A stretch of 64,000 nt of DNA from RYN-428 sp035551995 (lineage in GTDB: Bacteria > Planctomycetota > Phycisphaerae > Tepidisphaerales > Tepidisphaeraceae), in the NCBI GenBank assembly GCA_035551995.1, contig DASZME010000012.1:1-64000 (forward strand). The letters are read 5' to 3'. Positions 45,467 to 53,991 of the stretch are shown one piece after another. The first letter of the stretch is position 1. Every line of letters begins with the position of its first letter. The position numbers were made by a program, and so were the translations under genes. The notes beneath the pieces were generated by a model. It had not been told where the DNA came from, made no database searches, and saw nothing but the letters and a program-made list of their open reading frames with translations.

Positions 45467-46093
45467 ATGTCGTGCGTGCGGACTGGGTTCAGCGTCGCTG
45501 TGGCGGGTCTCTTCTTTTTTATTCTAACCGGCTATTCATACGCGGGGCTAAGCATCGTTTCGCAGAATGTCTCGATCGATCGACCAGACCACGATGTTCT
45601 GTTCACCTTGAACTTCAATCAGGCGCCCGATTTCAAGACGACCGATTTGTTCGGACGGCCCGCGGATTCGTTTCAATATGAAATCGTCCCCGATACGACG
45701 CACAGCATCGGCTACTTTTCGGTCGAAGATATTCGAGCCGTGATCCGCGGCGACGAGATCGGCGCGGGCGCTCTGTTGCCGATCCGCGACGGCTTCGAAC
45801 ATGGCAGCGATCCCAGCCCCTTCTCCGGCGGATGGGGCCAAACCCTCGGCACGGTCCCGTTTTCCGTTCAGGGCAGCCGGCTTACTTTCCAGGCGCCCTT
45901 TAACCTTCTTGGCATCACTAACCATAGCGGCGCGTTTGCCTACCGCGTCTTCACCACGAATTTTGGTTCCACCGTCAGCGAAATCCAAAGCGTCAGCATT
46001 TCGCTTCCGCCGGCGTTACCCGCGGGGATCATTATTTTTTCGATTTTCGCCGGCGTCTGTTTTTTCAGGCGCCGCGCATCGGCGATCCGCTGA
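45467..46093 (+). CDS. Secreted protein with VPLPA/PEP-CTERM-like sorting signal
   Basis: A 208-residue exported protein. Signal peptide about 1-26 (ending SYA). The middle is beta-rich (SIVSQNVSIDRPDHDVLFTL). The C-terminus LPPALPAGIIIFSIFAGVCF followed by FRRRASAIR has the three parts of a PEP-CTERM variant: a short Pro-containing motif, a hydrophobic helix and an Arg cluster, recognised by an exosortase. No exosortase is in the window. ATG 45467 has GGAG upstream. It lies against the exopolysaccharide genes, a typical setting for such proteins. The last 29 bases overlap the convergent deacetylase gene. Confidence 0.7.
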   Translation: MSCVRTGFSVAVAGLFFFILTGYSYAGLSIVSQNVSIDRPDHDVLFTLNFNQAPDFKTTDLFGRPADSFQYEIVPDTTHSIGYFSVEDIRAVIRGDEIGAGALLPIRDGFEHGSDPSPFSGGWGQTLGTVPFSVQGSRLTFQAPFNLLGITNHSGAFAYRVFTTNFGSTVSEIQSVSISLPPALPAGIIIFSIFAGVCFFRRRASAIR

Positions 46094-46859
46094 TCGCTAT
46101 TCCCGCTTGAATTCCGCTGGGCGCCTGCTCGGAAAGGCGGGCCAATTCTCCGTTGCTCACGCACGGAATATTCCCGCGCAGTTCCCCCAGCAGGCGCAGA
46201 ACTGCGTCGAGGCGCTCCCACTGGCACGTCCGCTCAAGTTCCCAGGAATGGCCCCATAGATGAAACACGCCGCCGCGCCGGCGAACAACTTCCAACAGTG
46301 ACCGCGCCAATCCATCCCATTCGCTTGACCGTCCATGCATCACGTACAGCCACAGATTGCCCAGGGCCCAACGCTTGCCGATATTCCGGGCATACGCGCC
46401 GAGCGAGTGAGGATGAGCCTGTAGCGTGGTGGGAAGAATCAGCAGTCGATGATGCCGTCGCGGCCGAGCGATGGAGAGCAGTTCGACGCTTCGCAAGCCC
46501 CTAAAACCGGCGCCTTGCGCCAGCGCCAAATCGCGCGCGCCGAACTTGCCGCCCGGCGGGCAGAACATCGTGCACCCCTTGCCCGTCACCTGCTCGATCC
46601 ACGTTTTGGATTCGCATATTTCACGATCGGCCAGCGCATCGTCGGCCGTGTCGAGAAAGACATGATGCATCGTATGCGCGGCGACTTCGAATGTTTGCGA
46701 AAGTTCGCGCACCGATGTTTCAGGCATGACGCCGGTCGATGCCTCGCGCGGAATGTAAAACGTCCCGGGCAGTCCATGCCGGGCAAGCATGTCGGCGATC
46801 CTGAAATCGAGGATGTGCCCATCGTCCCAGCTGGTCGTGATGTAGGCGGCGCTGGTCAT
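46065..46859 (-). CDS. Polysaccharide deacetylase (NodB homology)
   Basis: A 264-residue carbohydrate esterase family 4-like protein. The catalytic base/metal Asp pair is in TTSWDDGHILDFRIADML (8-25), the metal His pair in EVAAHTMHHVFLD, and the later motif FHLWGHSWELE holds the C-terminal His. No signal peptide is visible, so it may act on a cytoplasmic intermediate or lipid-linked sugar. It begins four bases after the GT4 stop and is the last gene of the polysaccharide run. Confidence 0.8.
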   Translation of the reverse strand: MTSAAYITTSWDDGHILDFRIADMLARHGLPGTFYIPREASTGVMPETSVRELSQTFEVAAHTMHHVFLDTADDALADREICESKTWIEQVTGKGCTMFCPPGGKFGARDLALAQGAGFRGLRSVELLSIARPRRHHRLLILPTTLQAHPHSLGAYARNIGKRWALGNLWLYVMHGRSSEWDGLARSLLEVVRRRGGVFHLWGHSWELERTCQWERLDAVLRLLGELRGNIPCVSNGELARLSEQAPSGIQAGIAISGSPMRGA

Positions 46860-46863
46860 AGAA

Positions 46864-48195
46864 TTAAGCAGGGTCAGAAAAAGAAGTCGGCTCGCGCATG
46901 GCGGGGGCGGATTGGGGCCGTGCGAAAGGAGTGACGACGCGCAGGGAGATCGATCGCCGCCGCGCCGGCGCCGCCGACACCAATGCCTGCTTCACCCCGT
47001 CGTCGTCCGACGGCGATTCGACGCGGAGGTTCGCGTTGTCGATCGCCAGCCGATAGGCGGTCATCAGCTGATTATGGTTGGCGTCGCCGGTATATTTCGC
47101 CTCAAATTCCCGGCGTGCCAGGCGCCGCATCTCTATCAGCGTCGCCGGAGCATCGAGCAGCCGCCTCACCGCGGCGCCCAGTTCGCATGCGCTTCCGGGC
47201 TCAAATAGAACTCCGGTCGAGCCGTCGCGAACGATGTCGCCCGCCGCTCCGTGTCGCGACGCGACGACCGGTGTCCCCTTGGCATACGCCTCGGCGGCGA
47301 CGCGCCCGAAGGTCTCATAGCACCGCGAAGGAAAAATGAGCAGCGCCGCCTTCCCCATCGTGTCGTACACCTCCGCCAGCGGTCGGCGGCCGAGCCACTG
47401 AATGTGCGGCATTCGCTTTTGCGCCTCGACCACGAGCGGCGCCAGCGGGCCGTCGCCGATGATCTTCAACGGCACGGTTCCCGCCAGTTTTTCCCATCCC
47501 GCAAGCAGCGTCTCCAGGCCCTTTTCGTGAGACAGCCGCGCGACGAATATCGCAAATCCACCAGCGCCGTCCCCCACGCCCGGATCGGGATCGACGAAAT
47601 TGGGCTTAACGAAAAGTTTGTCCGGCGCCCATCCGCCGGCGATGAATTTCCCGCGGGCGAATTCCGTCGGCGCCAGGTAAAGATCGACCGCGTTTCTCCA
47701 CGTTCCCATCGCATGATGCACCGCGATCATCGCGGCGACGGCGGCGCTGGCCGATCTGTTTTCACGATAGCACTTATGCACGACGCCCGGCCACGGCGCC
47801 CGCTTGCCGATGCACGACTCGCACGCCTTGCCGTCGCGAAACAAGTTGGCGCCGGGGCACAGAAGCCGAAAGTTGTGAAGCGTCTGCACCACCGCCGCCC
47901 CTTCGGCGCGGGCCGCTGAATAAGCCGACGGAGACATCAGCGGAAACGTGTTGTGAAAATGAACCACCTCCGCGCGAGCACGCGCCGTTCGACGGCGAAG
48001 CCGGCGATGGCTTGCGGAATTCCATATCGTCGCCGCGATCATTCCCGGCTTGCTCATGGACGCGACGTCGTCGTTGTCCATCTCAAAAGTCGTGACGTCG
48101 TGGCCGAATTTACGAAGCAGATCCACCTCGGCGGCGAAGACCTGATCTTCGCCGCCGGGCTGTTGATAGAAGTTGTGGCAGATGAGAATTCGCAT
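46864..48195 (-). CDS. Glycosyltransferase family 4
   Basis: A 443-residue GT-B enzyme. The N-terminal domain starts MRILICHNFYQQPGGEDQVF, the donor-binding region includes FAIFVARLSHEKGLETLLAG and PSRCYETFGRVAAEAYAKGT with the EX7E acidic residues. The last 60 residues are a variable basic tail. It adds a nucleotide-activated sugar to a lipid-linked acceptor. Separated from the polymerase gene by a repeat-bearing gap of 297 bases. Confidence 0.85.
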   Translation of the reverse strand: MRILICHNFYQQPGGEDQVFAAEVDLLRKFGHDVTTFEMDNDDVASMSKPGMIAATIWNSASHRRLRRRTARARAEVVHFHNTFPLMSPSAYSAARAEGAAVVQTLHNFRLLCPGANLFRDGKACESCIGKRAPWPGVVHKCYRENRSASAAVAAMIAVHHAMGTWRNAVDLYLAPTEFARGKFIAGGWAPDKLFVKPNFVDPDPGVGDGAGGFAIFVARLSHEKGLETLLAGWEKLAGTVPLKIIGDGPLAPLVVEAQKRMPHIQWLGRRPLAEVYDTMGKAALLIFPSRCYETFGRVAAEAYAKGTPVVASRHGAAGDIVRDGSTGVLFEPGSACELGAAVRRLLDAPATLIEMRRLARREFEAKYTGDANHNQLMTAYRLAIDNANLRVESPSDDDGVKQALVSAAPARRRSISLRVVTPFARPQSAPAMREPTSFSDPA

Positions 48196-48237
48196 GTATG
48201 CAAAGACCTAAATAGTCGTGCGCGATTCGCGTTCTAC

Positions 48238-48357
48238 TCCCTCGCCCGGTAATCCGGGAGCGTGGGGAGAGGGTCTTTGAAACGATGCAAGTCGCGTAAA
48301 ATGCGAACCGTCAAAGAAACCCTCTCCCTGCCCTCTCCCGGAGTACCGGGCGAGGGT
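48238..48357. repeat. Palindromic repeat, CTCGCCCGG...CCGGGCGAG family
   Basis: CCCTCGCCCGGTAATCCGGG (48239-48258) and on to 48272 mirrors 48320-48357 (ending CGGAGTACCGGGCGAGGG). Inner parts GGGTCTTTGA and TCAAAGAAACCC extend the pairing. This is the intergenic sister of the element inside the SNF2 gene at 37456-37555. Confidence 0.85.
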
Positions 48358-48429
48358 ATGAAAAAAAACGCGTATGATCTCGCAAGGTTTTTTAGGCCAT
48401 TTTTCAGATTGCGATAGCGTTTCTGTGTT

Positions 48430-48463
48430 TAGCGGCCCCGCTTGCGGGGCGTGTTTCACGATA
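48430..48463. repeat. Hairpin repeat, GGCCCCGCTTGCGGGGC family
   Basis: TAGCGGCCCCGCTTGCGGGG and the following CGTGTTTCACGATA. GCCCCGC/GCGGGGC pairs around CTT. Two diverged copies lie at 62142-62222. Short and abundant-looking, of REP type. Confidence 0.65.
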
Positions 48464-48492
48464 GAAGCTCGATCCACCCACATGAAAAACCT

Positions 48493-49911
48493 CTAACGAC
48501 CTCGCTGCAGTTGCCGTCGCGGATGTCGCAGGTCCAACGGCACAAATACTTCTTCCAATTCGGGATACATAATCTGCGGCGAGGTCTTGTAGATTCGCAG
48601 CGCCCCCACGCCGGCGCCGTAAACCGACCAAAACCAGATGCCGCCCATCGGCCCTTCCAGATAGACGTCAAAGCTGCCGTTGATGAGGAACGCGAGCCAG
48701 AACGCGCCGAGGAACAGGAACAATCCGCACCACCGTGCGTCGCGATTTCGGCGGCTCTTGTAGTAGGCGTCGAGGATCGCCAGCAGCCATGTCAATTGCA
48801 CCGCCGCCCAGAGCACCAGGCCCGGGACGCCCATTCGCGCCAGCACCGTCATGTGCGCGCTGTGGGGACTTCGCAGCGAATGATCTTGCTGCACCTGATA
48901 CCCATATTCATCGGCGAGATTGAGCCCGAATCCGCCGCCGGTCCAGAAGCGTTTGCCGTGGATCGTGTCGGCGATGATGTCCTTCCACCAGTCGGTGCGC
49001 CATTCCTTGGTTGAATCCAAACCGTCATTGCCGGCGTCGCCGAACGTACTGGTGACGTTGACGACGATCTGCCGAAACGAAAGCTCGCGGCCCTTTCCGC
49101 CGGGAATCTCGACGTGAAAATCAGTCACCGCCAGCAGCACGGCCGCCGCGAGCATCGCGCCGATCATCTTCCATCCGACTTTTCCGCGCGGGTGATGCGC
49201 CATGCCCAGGCCCATCGCGACGGCAAAAGCGACCAACCCCGCCCGGTCGATCACGCCCATGCACGCGGCCTCGAAGGCTAGCGCCACCGACCATCCGGAG
49301 GGCATCGGCCCGGCCAACCCGCTCATCCAGAATGCGACGATCCCGCCGAGGTGGACCATCACGTCCCCCTCTTTTTCCTGGATCATCGGCACGTCTCCGC
49401 CGGGCCAGTGCGGGAGGGATTCGTGCCCGAAGCGATATGCCATGGCGACCAGCGGAATCAGCAAAAGAAAGAGGCGCGCAAATTTTCCGTAATACGCGAT
49501 CAGCCTCGCGAGCCGCCGAGGATCGGCGATCAGCAGCCCCGCGACGACGAAGGCAAACGCGCTGTAATAATAGATCGCGCCGTCGCGGACGGCGTCGATG
49601 CCGTCGCTGTCCAGATAGGGAATCGTTCTTGCGATTCCCAGCGCGACGAACGCCGACAAGGCGATGATCTGCGGCATTTCCCACAATTTCGCCCAATGCC
49701 GCGTGCACAGCAGAACGGCGACGCCGACCAGCATCGTCGCTTCGCCGATGAACAGCGGCGGGATTCCGACATACGCGAAACCGCGGCCATCCAGTGCATA
49801 TCCCATCAGGACCAGGCACAGGCCAAGCAGGAATCGATCACCCGCGCGTTGGCGCCAGCCGGCAAAAGGCGCGAGCGAGTGCGACGGCATCCTGAAGGTG
49901 AGAATCGTCAT
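48493..49911 (-). CDS. O-antigen ligase/polymerase-like membrane protein
   Basis: A 472-residue protein with about 11-12 membrane segments. The large outer loop (about 265-350) contains WRTDWWKDIIADTIHGKRFW, GGGFGLNLADEYGYQVQ and RSPHSAHMTVLARMGVPG, the H-x-x-x-(I/V)-L-x-x-x-G pattern of the Wzy_C/O-antigen ligase family. It polymerises or ligates repeat units in the periplasm. The start overlaps the upstream GT4 stop by four bases. Confidence 0.82.
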   Translation of the reverse strand: MTILTFRMPSHSLAPFAGWRQRAGDRFLLGLCLVLMGYALDGRGFAYVGIPPLFIGEATMLVGVAVLLCTRHWAKLWEMPQIIALSAFVALGIARTIPYLDSDGIDAVRDGAIYYYSAFAFVVAGLLIADPRRLARLIAYYGKFARLFLLLIPLVAMAYRFGHESLPHWPGGDVPMIQEKEGDVMVHLGGIVAFWMSGLAGPMPSGWSVALAFEAACMGVIDRAGLVAFAVAMGLGMAHHPRGKVGWKMIGAMLAAAVLLAVTDFHVEIPGGKGRELSFRQIVVNVTSTFGDAGNDGLDSTKEWRTDWWKDIIADTIHGKRFWTGGGFGLNLADEYGYQVQQDHSLRSPHSAHMTVLARMGVPGLVLWAAVQLTWLLAILDAYYKSRRNRDARWCGLFLFLGAFWLAFLINGSFDVYLEGPMGGIWFWSVYGAGVGALRIYKTSPQIMYPELEEVFVPLDLRHPRRQLQRGR

Positions 49912-51191
49912 GGCAGCGCCTCCGCCGGCCGCCGCTGGATGCCGTCCAGCGTCTTGATGTAGGCGCCGATCATCGCCTCGCGGGTGAACGATCGATCGAA
50001 CGCCGCCCGGCCGGCGTCGCCAAACCGCCGGCGCACCGACAGGTCATTGAGCAATGGAAGCAGCGCGTTGCATGAAGTCGCCACGTCGGCGGGATCGAGC
50101 GTGACGCCCCCGAGGGCGCTGAGCAGTTCGGCGGCTCCGCCTCCGGGGGCGCCGGCGATGGGCAGCGCCGCCCGCGCCGCTTCGATCAACGCCAGCGGGC
50201 AGTTTTCCATCGCCGCGTAATGAACGTATAGATCGGACGTGGCCAGCAGCGCCGGGACGTCGCGCCGAAGTCCCAGCAACATCACTCTGTCGTCCAGCCG
50301 CAGTTCGGCGATCCGTTGTCGCAACCGCTGCCGATCCGGCCCTTCACCCACCAGGATCAACCGGGCGTTGGCGTGATATCGCGAGACGCGCAGGAACAGA
50401 TCGAGCAATCCAAACTGATTTTTTCGCGGCTCCAGCGATCCGACATTGATGATCGCCAGATCGCTCGGCTTAAGACCAATCGTTTCTCGCGCCACGGCGG
50501 CGGGGCTGGCGGCCGCGATTCCGTTCCAGATGACCGACGAGCCGCGCGTTACGATTCTTCGCTCTTCCTCCACGACCCGCCGAGCCCACCGCGACACATA
50601 GACGACGTGATCGACCGCCCCCATCACCGCCCGCTCGAAGTCGAGCATCGCGCGGTAGCTCGCGCGATCGTGCAATTCTCCCTTTTCGCGATATTCCCTG
50701 GCCTCGCTGAAATTAAAGTGGCAGACCATCGCGATCGGACAGTTCAGCCCGAGCTTGGCGCGAACCTTTAACGCCGCCGACGCGCTCACCGGGCACTGCG
50801 CGAGGATCGCGGCGGCGCCCTGCCGGCGGAGCGCGTGCTTCAAGTTTGAAGCCAGGGCGGCGCCATGCCAGTGCCGATACCAGCGGGTTCCCCAACTCCG
50901 GTTGAACGGCCCAAAAATCCGCCGCGCGCCAAACACCGCAAGCCACCATGGAGCGCGCGAAAAGGGACCTTGCATGCCGCACGGCTGACTTGCCGCCGCC
51001 AGGCCGTCAAGCAAAGCCGCGGTATGCGTATGAACGCCGGTATCGCCGGTCGGGCGATTGATCGTCGCGACGATTATTTTTCCTTCGCGCGACGCCGGCC
51101 GGCCCTGAGCGTCGTCGGCGCGCGCGTCGCCGACCTGGCGCCGGTCAAATGCGTCTTCGAATACGTCGGAATTGATCGCGTCGGAGCTCAT
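49908..51191 (-). CDS. Glycosyltransferase family 4
   Basis: A 427-residue GT-B enzyme. IIVATINRPTGDTGVHTHTA opens the acceptor domain; AIINVGSLEPRKNQFGLLDL and ARLILVGEGPDRQRL form the donor domain; YAAMENCPLALIEAARAALP is the EX7E region. ATG 51191 has AAGGAGG seven bases upstream; the longer in-frame extension is antisense-type sequence. It overlaps both neighbours by four bases, indicating a tight operon. Confidence 0.85.
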   Translation of the reverse strand: MSSDAINSDVFEDAFDRRQVGDARADDAQGRPASREGKIIVATINRPTGDTGVHTHTAALLDGLAAASQPCGMQGPFSRAPWWLAVFGARRIFGPFNRSWGTRWYRHWHGAALASNLKHALRRQGAAAILAQCPVSASAALKVRAKLGLNCPIAMVCHFNFSEAREYREKGELHDRASYRAMLDFERAVMGAVDHVVYVSRWARRVVEEERRIVTRGSSVIWNGIAAASPAAVARETIGLKPSDLAIINVGSLEPRKNQFGLLDLFLRVSRYHANARLILVGEGPDRQRLRQRIAELRLDDRVMLLGLRRDVPALLATSDLYVHYAAMENCPLALIEAARAALPIAGAPGGGAAELLSALGGVTLDPADVATSCNALLPLLNDLSVRRRFGDAGRAAFDRSFTREAMIGAYIKTLDGIQRRPAEALP

Positions 51192-52600
51192 GCCGCCGCC
51201 GCCTCCTTGCGCGGCGTCCAGCGCGGCGAAAGACGATTCAAGATGTCCCGGTGCCAGGCCACCACATCCTGCTCTTCGCCGTATCCTTCTCCGATCAATC
51301 GCACCAGCGCGTCGAGAAGATAGATAATCGAGATCGCATCGACATGCGGCGGCTTGAGCCCGAGCGGGCGCCGGTTGGCCAGCGCGTGCAGGCAGCGCAC
51401 CGCCATCGCGGCGCTCCAGTCCTCCAAGAGCCAACCGGATTGAAGGCGATAATGAATCTCGTCCATCAACGGCAGCCCGCTTGGTTCGCCGTACTCCCAG
51501 TCGAACGCGCCGACCCGGCCATCATGCCGGCGGAGATTCCAGGGGGCGAAATCGCCGTGGGTGATCGTGATCGGCACGTCGAATTTTTGCAGGGTGGGAA
51601 GCGTGCGATAATACGTTTCCATCAGCTCCGGATGCGGCATCGACAGCGCCAGAAGGCGCGTGGGCATCTGCGCGACAGTCGCGGTGAACGCCGCCCGAAC
51701 CGTCACCGGCGTTTGAAGCAACGCGAGAAAAGCGGCGTGCGCGGCGGTGAATTCGATCGGGGCCGGCCCTCCAGGGAGCGGCGTCTGCGCCAGCAGGCGA
51801 TCGCCGTCGACGTCGGCGGAGAAAATCACCCGCGGCGTCGAATCGCGCAGCGCCGGAACCTGCGCCAGACGCTCCAATACCCCGGCCTCGCGCAGGGCGA
51901 TTCGCCGGGCGATATCCGATCGCGCGATTTTCACGAACGCCAGCATCTGCCCATCGGGCGCCAGGACCAGCGCCGACGCTTTTCTGTTCCGGGCGCCGAC
52001 CGGCGCGCCCGAGGAGAGCGCCCACCTCACGTGCCGCGTGTGCAACAGCGGATCGAGCGATGCTTCGATCGGCGGCAGATGGCGCTGGGCGATCCAAAGA
52101 TGGTCGCGATACCAGATCGGCAGGCGCGCGTGCATCGCCAGTCGCACGGCCGCGCGTTTGAGTTTTGCCGAGCGCCGCGACGGCGTATAAAGCGACAATG
52201 CCGCCGCCGATATCGCGGGGCAATCCAGCGGAACCAGCCACCGCGCGTTTTCCAGATTCGGAACCGCCGCGAAATGGCGAAGGTAGCCGAAACCCGCGTC
52301 GTGAAGGCGCTCCACCGGAAATCGACGGCAGTTCACCGCGACGATCCCGTCGTGCGACCGCGAGCACGTCGGCGCCGCCGAAGCGTCGTCCCACATGATT
52401 TTCACGTGGACCGGTTGCGCCGGCTCAAGCGCAAAACCGTCCGGCGACAGCGGAGGGTCCGCCGGCAAGTGATGGGCGATCTGACCGGCGAACCATGCCG
52501 GAGCGCCGTCGCAATCGAAGGTCGCCGTCGATGGAAATAAATGCGTCCACGTCAACGCGGGCGGCGGCGTGAGGCGTGAGCTGTGGGGCGTATCGATCAC
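51188..52600 (-). CDS. Protein with aminoglycoside-phosphotransferase/choline-kinase fold
   Basis: A 470-residue protein. The C-terminal half carries the kinase catalytic motif ITHGDFAPWNLRRHDGR (around residue 345-360) and the metal site GAFDWEYGEPSG, as in APH/choline-kinase enzymes. The N-terminal half (about 1-200) is an unrecognised domain. A phosphorylated sugar or alcohol intermediate is likely, by context. GTG 52600 overlaps the upstream stop (GTGA). It lies within the polysaccharide operon between the NTase/kinase fusion and the GT4. Confidence 0.72.
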   Translation of the reverse strand: MIDTPHSSRLTPPPALTWTHLFPSTATFDCDGAPAWFAGQIAHHLPADPPLSPDGFALEPAQPVHVKIMWDDASAAPTCSRSHDGIVAVNCRRFPVERLHDAGFGYLRHFAAVPNLENARWLVPLDCPAISAAALSLYTPSRRSAKLKRAAVRLAMHARLPIWYRDHLWIAQRHLPPIEASLDPLLHTRHVRWALSSGAPVGARNRKASALVLAPDGQMLAFVKIARSDIARRIALREAGVLERLAQVPALRDSTPRVIFSADVDGDRLLAQTPLPGGPAPIEFTAAHAAFLALLQTPVTVRAAFTATVAQMPTRLLALSMPHPELMETYYRTLPTLQKFDVPITITHGDFAPWNLRRHDGRVGAFDWEYGEPSGLPLMDEIHYRLQSGWLLEDWSAAMAVRCLHALANRRPLGLKPPHVDAISIIYLLDALVRLIGEGYGEEQDVVAWHRDILNRLSPRWTPRKEAAAA

Positions 52601-53970
52601 GTGCGCTCCGATCTCATGTTGCGCCGGACGCGCTGCGCCATTTGATCCAGCACGAGCCATTCGACCTGGCACGCGACGTTGTGCCGGGGCTGCGCCGCGT
52701 TCACGATTTTTCCGATCGGCAGCGGAGCGATGACGGCGCGATACGACTGAACCTGGTGCACGGTTTCCTCGAACGGCACCTCCTGCTTGCGGCTCTGAAT
52801 GACTTCCGGAGCGGCATCGAGAAGGATTACCAAATCCGGTTTGGGCGCAATCGCCCATATCCATTTCAGGAGCCAGACCGGGCCGCCATAGCGGTAACGT
52901 TTTTGATCGACGATGGCGTCGATTAAATATCTGTGATTGACGACCAGGCCCGCCCGGGCCAGCGTGGGGCGGATCGTCGCGAAGTATCCGAGCGTGTAAC
53001 AGACCAGCCACCACGCGGCTTTCAAAAGCGAGCCGGGCAGCGACCGGGGCGGCAGCGAATGAGGACCGTCCGGCTTGGGCGGCGCGAATTTCTGTGGGAG
53101 CAGTCCGGGCGCAAACGTGAGATAGGCGCTCGAGAGAAACGCCGGCGCCAGGTCGCGCTGGACGGTTTCGATGGTGGTCGATTTTCCGACGCCGTCCGGT
53201 CCGAGGAAGACGACATGGTAGCCGTTCCGCGGCCGAATCCATCGTGCGGCTTTGCGAATGAACCGATGCAGGCGCCGCCCGGCCGGGGGCGTGGATCGGC
53301 TTGCGAGAAGCGCGTGGCGGATCGAATCGATCTCGCGCTGGACCGGCTTCCAATCTCCGTCCCGCGCAGCCTGGCAGACCATCCGCGCCTCGGCCAGCGG
53401 AAGAAGCCGGCCGACTCGGCTCGTGCAGGGCAACGGGCGAAGGGCGTAAAGAGCGGACAGGCGCCGGCCGTGATCATCGGTCAGGTCGGCCTTGGAAAGA
53501 CGGTTGGCCAGGATGCAGGCGAATTCGATATCGACCGCGGGGACCACAAACGGACCCTGGCGCCGGGCGCCCTGGAGAATTTCGTCGGCGTCGAAGAAAA
53601 CGCGATCCGCCATCTCATAATGCGATGAAACGTGCAATTGTAGCAGTAACGGAGATCCGTCTTCGTCGCGGCCGGCGAGCACGATGAAATCGGAGCCGTC
53701 GGTGAACCATTGCACCACCCTGGCGCCGATCTCGTCCTGAGCGTCGTCGAGCGCTTTGCCGAGCTTTTCCGGGAGAAATTTCGCGGGAATAAGGCAATCC
53801 ACGTCGCCGTTGACCTGATGCGGATATGTTTCATAGCCGTGCAAAATGCAGCAGGAAATTTGCGCGCGGGCCAGCACTGCGATGACGCGCACGAGCATCG
53901 CGCCGGCGGGAGACGGCGCCGGGGCCGCGGGCGGCGGACAGGCGGGCGGGAGATCGGGAAACGTCTTCAT
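52597..53970 (-). CDS. Nucleotidyltransferase-like domain fused to thymidylate-kinase-like domain
   Basis: A 457-residue protein. The N-terminal part (about 25-200) has QVNGDVDCLIP (53-62), resembling the GDxD core of a nucleotidyltransferase fold. The C-terminal part has the P-loop GPDGVGKST (257-265), the LID-like NHRYLIDAIVDQKRYRYGGP and PDLVILLDAAPEV, as in thymidylate kinases. Such proteins occur in polysaccharide loci, with unknown substrates. It is probably not the housekeeping tmk because of the fusion and context. It starts 21 bases after the flippase stop. Confidence 0.7.
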   Translation of the reverse strand: MKTFPDLPPACPPPAAPAPSPAGAMLVRVIAVLARAQISCCILHGYETYPHQVNGDVDCLIPAKFLPEKLGKALDDAQDEIGARVVQWFTDGSDFIVLAGRDEDGSPLLLQLHVSSHYEMADRVFFDADEILQGARRQGPFVVPAVDIEFACILANRLSKADLTDDHGRRLSALYALRPLPCTSRVGRLLPLAEARMVCQAARDGDWKPVQREIDSIRHALLASRSTPPAGRRLHRFIRKAARWIRPRNGYHVVFLGPDGVGKSTTIETVQRDLAPAFLSSAYLTFAPGLLPQKFAPPKPDGPHSLPPRSLPGSLLKAAWWLVCYTLGYFATIRPTLARAGLVVNHRYLIDAIVDQKRYRYGGPVWLLKWIWAIAPKPDLVILLDAAPEVIQSRKQEVPFEETVHQVQSYRAVIAPLPIGKIVNAAQPRHNVACQVEWLVLDQMAQRVRRNMRSERT

Positions 53971-53991
53971 AGCTCTCTTTCGGGCGAACCT

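Larger units (their letters stand above)
48196..48492. other. Repeat-filled gap inside the polysaccharide cluster
   Basis: 297 bases between the GT4 gene and the polymerase gene, both on the minus strand. It holds two repeat elements (48238-48357 and 48430-48463) and no open frame of note. It may attenuate transcription between the two halves of the operon. Confidence 0.55.

Noticed and set aside
52601..53353. Extended N-terminus for the phosphotransferase-fold protein
   Set aside because: The extension is the wrong frame of the NTase/kinase fusion gene; GTG 52600 overlapping the upstream stop is the better start.
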